Part shown: one piece after another, positions 22,985 to 32,872 of the stretch
How positions within the stretch are numbered: position 1 is the stretch's first letter
Layout of the letters: the number at the start of each line of letters is the position of its first letter
Assembly: GCF_011386835.1 (NCBI RefSeq)
Contig: NC_088795.1
Location: 16,597,441 to 16,661,440 of the forward strand
Source of the DNA: Chrysemys picta bellii
Taxonomy: Eukaryota; Chordata; Testudines; Emydidae
Reading direction: 5' to 3'
Length of the DNA: 64,000 bases
Position numbers and translations under genes: made by a program
Notes under the pieces: generated by a model
What the model was told of the DNA's origin: nothing
The model's database searches: none
What the model saw: only the letters and a program-made list of their open reading frames with translations

Positions 22985-24140
22985 GCTGCACTGGATTTGA
23001 CTATAGATGGTGAGCACAGTCTCACAAATAGACAGTTGCTGGATAGGATTATGATATTGATTCACAAGATATTTTTCTCCTGTTTATCTTAAAATAGATG
23101 AATTGCCTCTCTGCTTCCCATTTGAGTCTTATGTAAGCAGTTGGCTCTCAGTGTATTAGCTGTTAGCACATCTTCAATATTTCCCTGTCTTCTGCTCCAT
23201 TAGAGGGGGGCCACATTCTTAGATTTGTTAACCATTCATAAATTCTGCATGGTGGGTATTGTCTAACAGCCTAACTTCTCCCAAGTGCTTATCACTCGTT
23301 ACCATTTGTGGGGTTTCTTTGTCTTTTTCACACGCTAGCAAAAACTAGATTTAAGAGAAAAGTTTTGGAATCGTTTATTATTAAAGAGTCCTACACTGGG
23401 ATTTTCCAAAAAAAACCCATAAAGGAGGTCAGTGCCCAGAGTCAATTGAAACGTGCGTCCCAAACTCCCTTAAGCGCCTTTGAAAAACAACCAAAAGCTC
23501 CTCAGTTCTCTTTTCTGGATTTTTAACTTAAGACCAGTTTGTAAGGCATAAACCAAAAACTGGAGGTCGGAAGCGTAGAGGAAACAGCTTCAGATAGGAG
23601 GAGGATCTGCTAGAGACCAAAGCAGCAAAGGAAAAGGAGCAAACTACCCTCTCGCTTCAAGTCAGGGTTGAGGTAAGCTGGTGGGGAGTGGAGAGGAGCT
23701 TCTATTGCCAAGCATTGTGTTGTACCAATTCAGGGGCACTATGGTCTTCCAATCCAGCACCTACCACAAGCACCTAATTCAGTTCCTGAAGCTAAAGGTG
23801 GGGTTTTCAAAAGCACTTAGCACTGGTCTAACTGAAGCCAGTCGTTTCTAACAAGCATCTTCATGGGTTTTTTTGATCACTTCTTTTGGGAAGAGCTTGC
23901 TGTTTAAAAAATAAAAACCCACAAAACCACTGCATTATCCTTCTTTACAGCGGTCTCTAAAACCCTCCTACGTCATACAAACCACTTGACAACGGCTAGA
24001 TGGCTGGTGTGTCTGCTGCTTATTACGCTAATCGAAGTTGTCTCACAGCTACATTGTGCTCGTCTGTTTGTCATGTGCATCTGTTGTCTCACGTTTTATT
24101 CTTAGATTGTAATGATGGTATGAACCATCTTTTTGTTATG
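22985..24140. other. Unique non-coding DNA
   Basis: No gene was recognised. A fragment near 23800-23850 (GGGGTTTTCAAAAGCACTTA) may be a half palindromic MITE. Confidence 0.4.
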
Positions 24141-24141
24141 A

Positions 24142-24225
24142 AGCTATAGCACCTAGCCCAATGGGGCCCTTGATAGTGGCCCTTAGATACTACCACAATA
24201 CAAATAACAAACAATAATAAGTAAG
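24142..24225 (+). repeat. L2-like LINE 3' end
   Basis: AGCACCTAGCCCAATGGGGC is followed by CTTAGATACTACCACAATAC and an AATAATAA tail. This is the common reptile L2-like terminus in forward orientation. Confidence 0.6.
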
Positions 24226-25790
24226 ACTTCTATTGACTTCATAGTTAAAGCAATGCTGGGCACATTTAAAAATCCCATCCAAAATGTCTTTTAAAAATAC
24301 AACAATAGAAACTGGGTTTTTTCCCCAACAATTTAAATAAAATGTAACCAGGAAAGCAAGGTTACTTTGATTTGTATTAAGAAAGTGAATAATTCAGGGC
24401 CCGATCCTCCAACCCTTACCGACTGCATAGGACTAGTCCTGCCCCCTCAATTTGAGTGAGATAAAAGAGATCTGATCAGGTCTAATGTGAGCCTACAGCT
24501 TTAAACTCAAACTGGCCACAGGAGTCACGGTAATATAAAACAGGGTTATCCTGGGGAACTATATACTTGCTTTTCCAGCCCAATGGGACAAGAGCAATTG
24601 CAGTTTGTGTTTTTCATTGGAAGACAGGCTGTGGCTCTGGTGGCCACACGCTTAGGGGGAAGTCATCACACAAGTGGGAATAAGGCAACCAGCTGCAGCA
24701 GTCAAAGAGCCCTGCCTCTAGAGAGTTCACTGAGCAGCATGGGAGCAGCTCACCTGATATCCCCAGGTCACGGTACGATTTTGTGATCACAGCAGCGGAA
24801 ATAGCAAAGGACCAGGTGCCATCACAGGGAGGATTGATGATAAAAATTAAAAAAAGAAAAAGGTGATCAGCCTTGGATGATTTCAGACTGAAAGCAAGAG
24901 AACAGAGCTCCCCAACTGACACAAAACAATGGTGTAAAGAACTGAATCTGAAGGTGGAAAATACATTATTTTATGGAGACTTGTTCTATAGGCCTGGGGC
25001 CTGATTTCACAGGGCTTTGTACCTTGTGCAGTCCTTTGCACCTGTCCAAAGGGAGTGCCAAGTGGAGGTAAGATGCTGCCCAAGCAGAAGGAGATAGTGG
25101 CTGTGAAACTATGCACTCACTGTGCAAATGATTACACAAGGAGCAAGGCAGTGGGGAATCAGGCGCTTGGTTTCCATAAACCACCTTCCCTTGATTAGAA
25201 GACTGACAGTGGCTATGCACAAGACGTCACAGTGGACAACAAAGAGCTCTTCCCTTCCTTTTGCTAGACAACATGGAGGGAATCTAAAGCACAGACACAT
25301 CCTCAGAGTCCTAAATGGCCTTCAACAGACATGTCCTAATGAAGCCAAGTTAAAAATCTGTAATAAATTAATGAGACTGTTCGTTTTAGGTGCAATCATC
25401 CATATACTCCCTCTTATAGCACCTTCTAATTATTGTTACTAATGATGGAGTTTGGGGGTCACTGCTTCCTGAGTGAAGCAACCCGAAAAACTTCTTTCTG
25501 CTTGAAGCAGGCGTTGGGCAGCCTCTGCATCTTACATATTTGGAACAACTCGTATTTAATTTCTGCTTCTTTTTAACAGCTGGGCAAGGACATTGCTTTA
25601 TTTGGATGCAAAGAGTGTTCTTCACAATTAGGTGTATTTTTGTTCTTTGCCTCTTCCTCTCTTTCCAAAAGGGGCATAGTCCATTAACTTTTTGCTAAAG
25701 TAGCCGTTTAACTTTGTTTTAAGTCAATGATCATAGTGGCCTCTTCCATTTCTTTATTAATTACTATTAATCACTGATATTATTTACTGA
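24226..25790. other. Unique non-coding DNA
   Basis: No gene, RNA gene or repeat of known family was recognised. Open frames of 60-106 codons on both strands are overlapping and unsupported. Confidence 0.4.
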
Positions 25791-25924
25791 GGGCCAGATT
25801 TTCCAAAAAGAGTTCAGCTCCCATTTAAGCATCTAAATAAGCATCTAGATTTTCAAAATCATGGTGGGTGCTCAGGGGTAAGTGCTACAATGAAAGGTGC
25901 CGAGTACTTTTGAAAATCCGACCT
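25791..25924. mobile_element. Palindromic MITE (GGGCCAGATTTTC family)
   Basis: It starts GGGCCAGATTTTCC and ends GAAAATCCGACCT, with internal TAGATTTTCAAAATC. These hairpin-like repeats are scattered widely through this window. Confidence 0.55.
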
Positions 25925-26029
25925 AGTTGTGAGTGCTGGGCAGTTGAAACATCTGGCTCTATTTCAGTGTCCTAGGTGTGTTAAAGGGAGTCGGTCATCA
26001 CAAAATCTAGTCAGTTTCACATCAATGTA

Positions 26030-26160
26030 GGTTGTAAGATGTTTGGGGCAATGACTATCTTTTCGTTCTATGCCTGTATGGGGCCAAGCACAGTGAGGTG
26101 CTGGTCCATGATGGGGTCTCCTTGAAGCTCCTGGACTTATATTGCTACAAATAATAATTT
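26030..26160 (+). repeat. L2-like LINE 3' end
   Basis: GTTGTAAGATGTTTGGGGCA, then CTATGCCTGTATGGGGCCAA and a terminal AATAATAATT match the L2-like 3' end seen at 47700. Confidence 0.5.
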
Positions 26161-26407
26161 TCAAAAAAAAATATGTTGAAATAGTTTTGAGGCATGACAC
26201 TCGCTCCTATCCACTGGACACTTTCTGGTAGTTCTAAATCATGTTTTCCTATTTTTTTAAATGTTCTTCCTCTTCCCTGTTGCTGTGTGATAGACTTAGC
26301 CAACCAACGTGGAAAGCGACTCAGCGGCTGTACAAGGGGAAAGAGTGAAACTGACTATACACACAGGGCCAGATTTTCAGATATGTAGGACTCAAAAAAA
26401 AATTAAT

Positions 26408-26570
26408 GGAGATATCCTATCTCCTAGAACTGGAAGGGACCTTGAAAGGTCATCAAGTCCAGCCCCCTACCTTCACTAGCAGGACCAAGTACTGATTTTG
26501 CCCCAGATCCCTAAGTGGTCCCCTCAAGGATTGAACTCATAACCCTGGGTTTAGCCATCCCTCCCACCCC
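26408..26570 (-). mobile_element. Turtle tRNA-derived SINE (Cry type), reverse
   Basis: Read on the minus strand it has GGGTTATGAGTTCAATCCTT, containing a Pol III box-B-like GAGTTCAATCC. Next come CCACTTAGGGATCTGGGGCA and a CR1-like tail CTGGACTTGATGACCTTTCA. The head is deleted between GGGAGGGATGG and CTAAACC, so box A is mostly lost. The family is known from hidden-necked turtles and is the best taxonomic marker here. Confidence 0.85.
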
Positions 26571-26589
26571 AATGTGTGATGAAGGAAAC

Positions 26590-26593
26590 AAAA
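26590..26593 (-). terminator. Pol III T-tract terminator of tRNA-Tyr
   Basis: Four Ts on the minus strand directly downstream of the tRNA discriminator base, the minimal RNA polymerase III terminator in vertebrates. Confidence 0.7.
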
Positions 26594-26599
26594 GCCAGT

Positions 26600-26689
26600 T
26601 CCTTCAAGCCAGAGTTGAACCAGCGACCTAAGGATTCCCTGGAGAATTAAGCCTACAGTCCTCCGCTCTACCAACTGAGCTATCGAAGG
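26600..26689 (-). tRNA. tRNA-Tyr (anticodon GUA) with 17-nt intron
   Basis: This encodes the tyrosine tRNA used in cytosolic translation. On the minus strand it starts CCTTCGATAGCTCAGTTGGT and ends GCTTGAAGGA. All seven acceptor pairs form (one G-U), and the D-arm and the anticodon stem GAGGA/TCCTT are perfect. The anticodon loop is CTGTAGA, with GTA at positions 34-36. A 17-nt intron follows position 37, where eukaryotic tRNA-Tyr genes are split. The T arm is GCTGG TTCAACT CTGGC with two G-U pairs. Box A (TAGCTCAGTTGG) is canonical and box B (GGTTCAACTCT) is near-canonical. A TTTT terminator lies 7-10 nt past the 3' end (26590-26593). It sits between a SINE and a MITE. It looks functional, but a recent pseudogene cannot be excluded. 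Confidence 0.95.
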
Positions 26690-26703
26690 AAGACAGGATA
26701 GAC

Positions 26704-26893
26704 AAGATCCAGATAGGCACCTAACCTGCTTAGGTGCTTTTGAAAATCCCACTAGGTGCCTAATACCTATTGAAATCAATGATGAATTTCCAATTATTGA
26801 TCTGAATGGGAGTTGGGTGCCTAGGTGCTTTTGAGAATCCCACTAGGCATCTATCTGCATCTTTAGGGACCTAAATAACTGAAAATCCGGCCC
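26704..26893. mobile_element. Palindromic MITE, long form
   Basis: Direct and inverted blocks AGGTGCTTTTGAAAATCCCA and GGTGCTTTTGAGAATCCCAC surround ATTGAAATCAATG; the right end is GAAAATCCGGCCC. It may be two hairpins fused in tandem. Confidence 0.55.
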
Positions 26894-27186
26894 ACAGTGA
26901 TACCACAATGTAAACTAGCTGAAAAATACTACTATGAATAAGAGAGATTTGTTCTCTACTTGCTTTCAGTCCAGAGGATACTTGTAACAGTAGTAAGTTA
27001 CAAAAAAAAATCTAGAACCACTGAAGAGATCTCTTTTAACTTCAATGCCTGTTTACACTGTCTGAGGGTCTAGGTCCCGAAACACTGATATGGAGCACAT
27101 GCATGCTCTGAAGATTTGGATCTGAATTTCATGTAGCAGCTTTCAATGCTCTGCGCCCTCCATGGCCTTTTTACTGTACCTTGAAT

Positions 27187-27298
27187 AGATTTTTAAGGCC
27201 AGAAGGGCCCACTGTGACCATCGTCTGGGCTCCTGTATAACACAGATCGCAGAATTTCACCCAGTAATTCCTGCCCGTAGTTATTAAGCCCATAATTT
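27187..27298 (-). repeat. CR1-family 3' end, reverse
   Basis: TAGATTTTTAAGGCCAGAAG is followed by GCTCCTGTATAACACAGATC and AATTTCACCCAGTAATTCCT. I recognise this as the 3' region of a turtle CR1 subfamily in reverse orientation. Confidence 0.7.
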
Positions 27299-27299
27299 C

Positions 27300-27530
27300 T
27301 AGTTCCTTTCCCATTATTTGTTTGTATTGCAGTAGAGCCCGAAGTATGGGCCAGGATCCATCGTACTAGGCTGTGTACAAACACAGAACAAAAAGAACAG
27401 GAGTACTTGTGGCACCTTAGAGACTAACAGATTTATTAGAGCATAAGCTTTCGTGGACTACAGCCCACTTCTTCGGATGCATATCAACAAAAAGACAGTT
27501 CCTGCCCCAAAGAACTTACAGTCTCAATAA
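27300..27530 (-). repeat. L2-like 3' end split by a nested 90-bp insertion
   Basis: CATTATTTGTTTGTATTGCA, then CTGTGTACAAACACAGAACA, resumes after 27494 as ACAGTTCCTGCCCCAAAGAA. The two pieces form one reverse L2-like 3' end once the insertion is removed. Confidence 0.75.
27396..27485 (-). mobile_element. Short retroposed unit with 9-bp TSD and hammerhead-like core
   Basis: The 90-bp insert is flanked by AACAAAAAG at 27387-27395 and at 27486-27494. On the minus strand it reads GCATCCGAAGAAGTGGGCTG, TAGTCCACGAAAGC, TTATGCTCTAATAAATC, TGTTAGTCTCTAAGGTGCC. The same family is at 19571-19772 and 9903-9933. Its class is uncertain; see the finding on the ribozyme-like core. Confidence 0.8.
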
Positions 27531-28458
27531 TCTTCTTATGCACCCTTCCTGAATCTAGCCCATTTTGAGTACAACTCTTCCCAACGTCTATATTATCCAT
27601 CAGCAACAGCACTGCATAAAGGCTAAATCAAGAAAAACAGTACATATTTTGCAGAGTAGTTTGGGGAAACCTGCACTGCTATTACTGTAGCTGTTCGTTG
27701 ATAAATTGAGGCATTTATTCCCTATCATCTTTATCTGTCACCTTCCACCAGCCCTAAACACTTAATTATTTTTTTTAAACTTTGGCACTGTATCAGGTTG
27801 GCTCTCAGCTAAATAAAATACTAACGATTTTAGGCAGTGCTGTTTGTCTTTTTCATGGCTCTTGGCAAAACAAAGGTTGATCTTATAGTGCCACTGTTAA
27901 GATTTGATAGGGTAATGAAACCACCTGGATTTGTACCAAGCTCAGACTTCTTGATAAGGTAATATGTTTGTTTACAGACCTGCACAATGAAAATCCACCA
28001 GTTGCCAGCAAATTTAACACCGTGTTCCCAGGACTCATCGCTAGAAGTTGAATGTGATTGTTATCCTCTGATTTAGGTTCAGCTTCTTCTCACAACAGAG
28101 AGCTACTAATTCTAAATCCCAGAAGCTCCTTGGCAGAAACTGGGCTTAATTGTTATGCTCTTCGATCGTAAAAATTAGCATATTTCCAGCAGATTAGCTT
28201 TAGGTAACTCCCTTAAACATGAATCCTTACAGGACAGAAAGCAGAAAGAAAGAGACCCTGATACATCATTTTCTATATCTGTATTAAGTGACTGTATTGG
28301 TATGAGACCATTCAAGCTCTTGATTGCACTAACTGTCCCTATCTCTGGTTTGCATGGTGCTGTCAAACGCCTATTGTGGTGGCTTGACAGCATCTTCAAT
28401 ATCAGTATTCACGTTACTTTTCACAAGCTTACAAGGAGAGAATACATATGATTGATAC
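27531..28458. other. Unique non-coding DNA
   Basis: No gene or repeat was recognised. Confidence 0.45.
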
Positions 28459-28460
28459 TA

Positions 28461-28650
28461 CACCTCTACCTCGATATAACGCTGTCCTCGGGAGCCAAAA
28501 AAAAATCTTACTGCGTTATAGGTGAAACCGCGTTATAGCGAACTTGCTTTGATCCACCGAAGTGCACAGCCCCGCCCCCCGGAGCACTGCTTTACCACGT
28601 TATATCCAAATTCGTGTTATATTGGGTCACGTTATATCAGGGTAGAGGTG
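28461..28650. mobile_element. TA-flanked MITE, CACCTCTACC family
   Basis: CACCTCTACCTCGATATAAC and GTTATATCAGGGTAGAGGTG are inverted termini enclosing 190 bp, with TA on both sides (28459-28460 and 28651-28652). Internal CGTTATAGG/CGCGTTATA blocks form sub-palindromes. It is close in sequence to the copy at 50288-50465. Confidence 0.92.
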
Positions 28651-28652
28651 TA

Positions 28653-29875
28653 TAGCATGTAAAAATCATACAAGGTCCTAACTGATTCTCTTCTGGGGGT
28701 CTCCTAAGAACACCATTAATGTCCCTCAACTCCCACCATTACCCATTGGCACTGTGTGGGTATTACCTCTAGCCCCCACCCATGAAAACAACCCCAGCAG
28801 TGTTGCTGCTGAATCGGCTATAGGGGTGAGAAAACAACATGAGGGATTCTCCCTGCTGGTTTCCCTGCCCCATGAGAATGAGAACTAAAGTATAATCACA
28901 CCGATATTGGCCTCACCATTGTCACCATTGCCGGCTGAATTGTAACTTTATGTACATGGTGTGTAATGGTGGTGCAGCAGGAGCAGGTTAGGAACCAGAC
29001 TGTGACTGAATCACAATCCGGTTCCTGTTTCCCCATTGCTCCAAGAGGTAATTAGTCAGCACCCGACCTTTTTTTTTTGGCACAGATGACTTCCCCTCTG
29101 GGCCTGCTGGTGAAGCATGGAATTGAGGGACATGGGGCCTTGGCTACACCCACTCACTGCCTGCCCACTTAAGGCTTGATCCCACGCTCACTGGAGTCAG
29201 AGACTAAACTCCCATTGACTTCAGTGATGCAGGATCAAGCTTGTAGGTGGGAGGGAATAGTAGTTGCTTTGCTCCCACCGCAGACACCAGTGAAGCCTGT
29301 AGATCACAGAGAGAGCGTGGGGTCTCCTTGGGCCCCCTGACTACCCTGCCTGGGAGAACAACAGGCTCATGACTGAGCCCCTTATATGATCCTTGAAGTC
29401 TATAGGTAGCCCAAAAATATCCCATCAAGAACTCTCTCTCACCTCCTTCCCCCGTCACACACAGGTACTGCTTAGCAGATGTGCGCAGAGCTGCTTTCTA
29501 GAGTTGTGCAGCCTGTTTTCTTTCTAAACCCTGCTGCTTTCAGATGTTTACATTGTGAATAGACACAAAAGCCATTTGGCAGGAATGAGAACGGGGTGGA
29601 AGCCTATCCTGAACTATTTTCTTTCCGCCCATTTGGAGCGTCACTCCCGTTTGGAGTGTCACTCCACCATGAGTCCTTCCGAACTCAGAAATAGAGCATC
29701 CGTCCTTACTTCATAAAAGTAACGGAATAAATAAACGATGGGGAGCTGGGAGGCACAAGAAAATAAGAACCCCAAGTTGGCTCTTTAAACCTTGGTTTCC
29801 AGAGTTTTATTTAGGAACCTAAGTCCCACTCCTGCAACTTCAGATTACTGCATCCACACAGAACCCCGGTGATTT
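28653..29875. other. Non-coding DNA with one palindromic MITE
   Basis: At 29171-29242 a hairpin runs from TTAAGGCTTGATCCCAC to GCAGGATCAAGCTT around ACTCCCATTGACTTCAGTG. The rest is unassigned. Confidence 0.45.
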
Positions 29876-30480
29876 AGAGTCACAGAGGTTACGACCAGAA
29901 GGGACCACTGGAACAACTAATCTGAGCCTTCTGTAAATCACAGGCCACCAGCACCACCCAGCACCTGCATGCTAACCCCACAACCGAAATGAGAAACAAA
30001 GGATTACAGCCCACGGGGGATTAGACTATTATGTGCCGGAGGCAGAGAACAGGAGGGACTGAGGTGCAATGCCTGAGGCCCCTGCAATGACAGGAAATGA
30101 GTAAGTGCGATATAGCCAGATAATCCTGGCAAGTGACCCACACCCACACGCTGCAGAGAAAGGTGAAAAAAACCCCAAGATCACTGCCAATCTGAGTGTG
30201 TGTGTGGGGGGGAGAATTCCTTCCTGACCCCACCTATGGCAATCAGTTAGACTGAGCATGTGAGCAAGAACCAGCCAGCCAAACACCTGAGAGAGAGAGA
30301 ATGCTTGGTGCCACTTCAGAGCCTGGGCCCTACCCACCAATGCCCCTCTCCAGTTATGACCATCCCTGATGCTTCAGAGGAAGGAGATTAAAAAATAAAA
30401 CAAACCAAAAACCTGAACACACTGGGGTGGAAGGGTTTTCCCTTCCTGATCCCTCCATAGAAGCATGAGCTTTTAGGAAC
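29876..30480 (-). repeat. CR1-family 3' region, reverse
   Basis: It starts AGAGTCACAGAGGTTACGAC and continues CAGAAGGGACCACTGGAACA, the typical reversed CR1 3' end. Downstream, GAATTCCTTCCTGACCCCAC and GGCAATCAGTTAGACTGAGC belong to the same turtle subfamily's 3' UTR. No open reading frame survives. Confidence 0.7.
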
Positions 30481-30589
30481 ATAAGACTTCAGTGTGGCTT
30501 GGTCCGGGGGCAGTCTACCACAGTCAAGGAATTGATGGATCAGACCAATCCATAGTTTATTGATTTTCTTTTCTCTGCTTCTCCTCCAC

Positions 30590-30712
30590 TCCCCTTTATA
30601 ATTATTTTATTGCAGTAGTGCCTAGCATCCCCCGTTCTGGACCACGACCCCAGTGTGCTAGGCACTGTACAAACAGAACAAAGATGGTCCCCTGCTCCTT
30701 TCCCCTCCCCTT
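30590..30712 (-). repeat. L2-like LINE 3' end
   Basis: AATTATTTTATTGCAGTAGT, then GTGTGCTAGGCACTGTACAA and CAGAACAAAGATGGTCCCCT match the reverse L2-like terminus. Confidence 0.6.
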
Positions 30713-30734
30713 CAATCAATGTTGATAAATGCAA

Positions 30735-31590
30735 AGTAATGCACACTGGAAAACATAATCCCACTATACATATAAAGTGATGGGGTCTAAATTAGTTGTT
30801 ACCACTCAAGAAAGAGCTCTTGGAGTCATTGTGGATAGTTCTCTGAAAACATCCGCTCAATGTGCAGCCGCAGTCAAAAAAAGCTAACAGAATGCCAAGA
30901 ATCATTAGGAAAGGGAAGACAGAAAATAGCATATTGCCTCTATATAAATCCATGGTATGCCCACATCTTGAATACTGAGTGAAGATCTGGTCTCCCCATC
31001 TCAAAAAAGATATATTAGAATTGGAAAAGGTACAGAAAAGGGCACTAACACGATTGGGGCACAGAACAGCTTCTGTATGAGGAGAGATTAATAAGACTGG
31101 GACTTTTCAGCTCGGAAAAGAGATGACTAAGGGGGGATATGATAGAGGTCTATAAAATCATGACTGGTACGGAGAAATTAAATAAGAAAGTATTATTTAC
31201 TCCTTCTCATAACACAAGAACTAGGGGTCACCAAATGAAATTAATAGGAAACAAACAAAAGGAAGTATTTCTTCACACAATGCAGTGTCAACCTGTGGAA
31301 CTCCTTGCCAGAGGATGTTGTGAAGGTCAAGACTATAACAGGGTTCAAAAAAGAACTAGATAAATTCCTGGAGGATAGGTCCATCAATGGCTATTAGCCA
31401 GGATGGGTAGGGATGGTGTTCCTAGCCTCTGTTTGCCAGAAGTTGGGAATGGGCAACAGGGTATGGATCACTTGATGATTATCTGTTCTGTTCATTCCCT
31501 CTGAAGCACCTGCCATTGGCTTTTGTCAGAAGACAGGATACTGGGCTAGATGGACCTTTGGTCTGACCCAGTATGGCCAGGCTTATGTTC
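30735..31590 (+). pseudogene. CR1 LINE 3' end with decayed RT C-terminus
   Basis: CR1 elements copy themselves by target-primed reverse transcription using a single ORF2 with endonuclease and RT. This copy retains only the C-terminal part of ORF2 and the 3' UTR. Peptide blocks in forward frames include KERALGVIVDSSLKTSAQC-like sequence (30810-30860), a PHLEY block near 30960, and MIEVYKIMTGTEKLNKK with FTPSHNTRTRGHQMKL (31139-31250). The frame changes several times and stops occur, so it is dead. The end block GGCTAGATGGACCTTTGGTC, then TGACCCAGTATGGCC, is the standard turtle CR1 3' end. The 5' truncation is normal for this family. Confidence 0.85.
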
Positions 31591-32744
31591 TTCCTTCCCT
31601 TTTCCTGTTTCCTGATACTGTCCCCTCTCCTTTGCTTCAGTGATATTGATATCAATGATACTAACTGTCTGTGGCTTTAAGGCTGGGGTTCTCAGTGCTG
31701 CCTATGGCATTTGGAATGGGAAGTGAACATCCAGATCCATTAGGCAGCTTTGAAAAATCCCACCCTAAGTGTATAGAAGTCTTAGAAACACATGCCTGAT
31801 GATTGGGTGTGTGGGGGGAAGAGAAGGGGTGGAAATACATAAGAAATAATGCATTATTCATGCACAAACCTGAGTGTACATAGAGTATAGAGAGGGGCAA
31901 CACAAATGTATGTAAATTCCATGCTACGTGCTGGGACATATGACTGACATGTAAATTAATTTCCCAGCTTATTTTATTTTAAAATAAAATTTGGTTGAAT
32001 GCTGTCCCCTATGTGGAGTACAAGTTTGTCTTGTGCCTTCTTTCTGGTAGCTTTTTAAAAACACAAATCTTTGCAGAATATATTAGAAAGGAAAAAGCAC
32101 ATATGTTGTGGAGCTCAGGAAGTAGGCTAGCAGCACATTAGGCTTTCTGAAAATAACCTTGAAGTGCCCCCCGACCCATACCCCTTCCATTCTAGATTTG
32201 ATCAGATTCACACCTGGAAATCAATACTTAGTAGCTGACATGAAAGCATTATCAAAGTGATGTCCCCACTGGTACGGTGTCACATCACCAGTACCAAGCT
32301 GCCTGCTTCCACAGAAGCTGCAGGGAGTGAATACTTGAGAGATTTCAGGATGCCTCTCTTCTTTCTTATTAACAACGGGAACCTCTACCTGGAGATTAAA
32401 GAACAAAAGGCTCGGAAGACAGTTAATTATAGCTTAAGCTTCATACGCAGAGTTAATGAATTTTAACATGCATCAATTAATAATTAATTGGGTTTTGTGC
32501 CTGTGCTGTGAATGGAAGTGTAGGGGTACTAGGGGGGAAAAATGGGTCTGAAGGCTGGCTGCTTTAATTGAAATACTGTAGGATCGTTCTGCAGTGGAGA
32601 TAGGAACCCCTTGCATTAAAAACGATTTTAAAGATGAAAAGGAAAATAAGAAGGGTTTGTCTCCAGAGAGATGCGATGGCAGGATTTCAACAGCAATAAT
32701 ATCTGCAGATTTCTTTTACACTTTTAAAGTATACAAGTCACAGA
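31591..32744. other. Unique non-coding DNA
   Basis: No gene was recognised. The stretch 32225-32500 is repeat-free and ends with dense TTAATTAATAATTAATTG motifs; see findings. Confidence 0.45.
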
Positions 32745-32872
32745 GGCCCTGATTCAGCAAGGTACGTATGTTCTTCACTAACTTTAAGTTGCAAGCAGCT
32801 GCATCAAAATCAATGAGACTATTCACATGCTTAAAAATATGGGCACGCTTACATGCATTGCTGATTTGGGGC
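32745..32872. mobile_element. Palindromic MITE (CCCTGATTCAGC family)
   Basis: The left end GCCCTGATTCAGCAAGG mirrors the right end GCTGATTTGGGGC, with internal arms CTTTAAG...TGCTTAAA around AATCAATGAGACT. It is the same family as 21273 and 10148. Confidence 0.65.
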
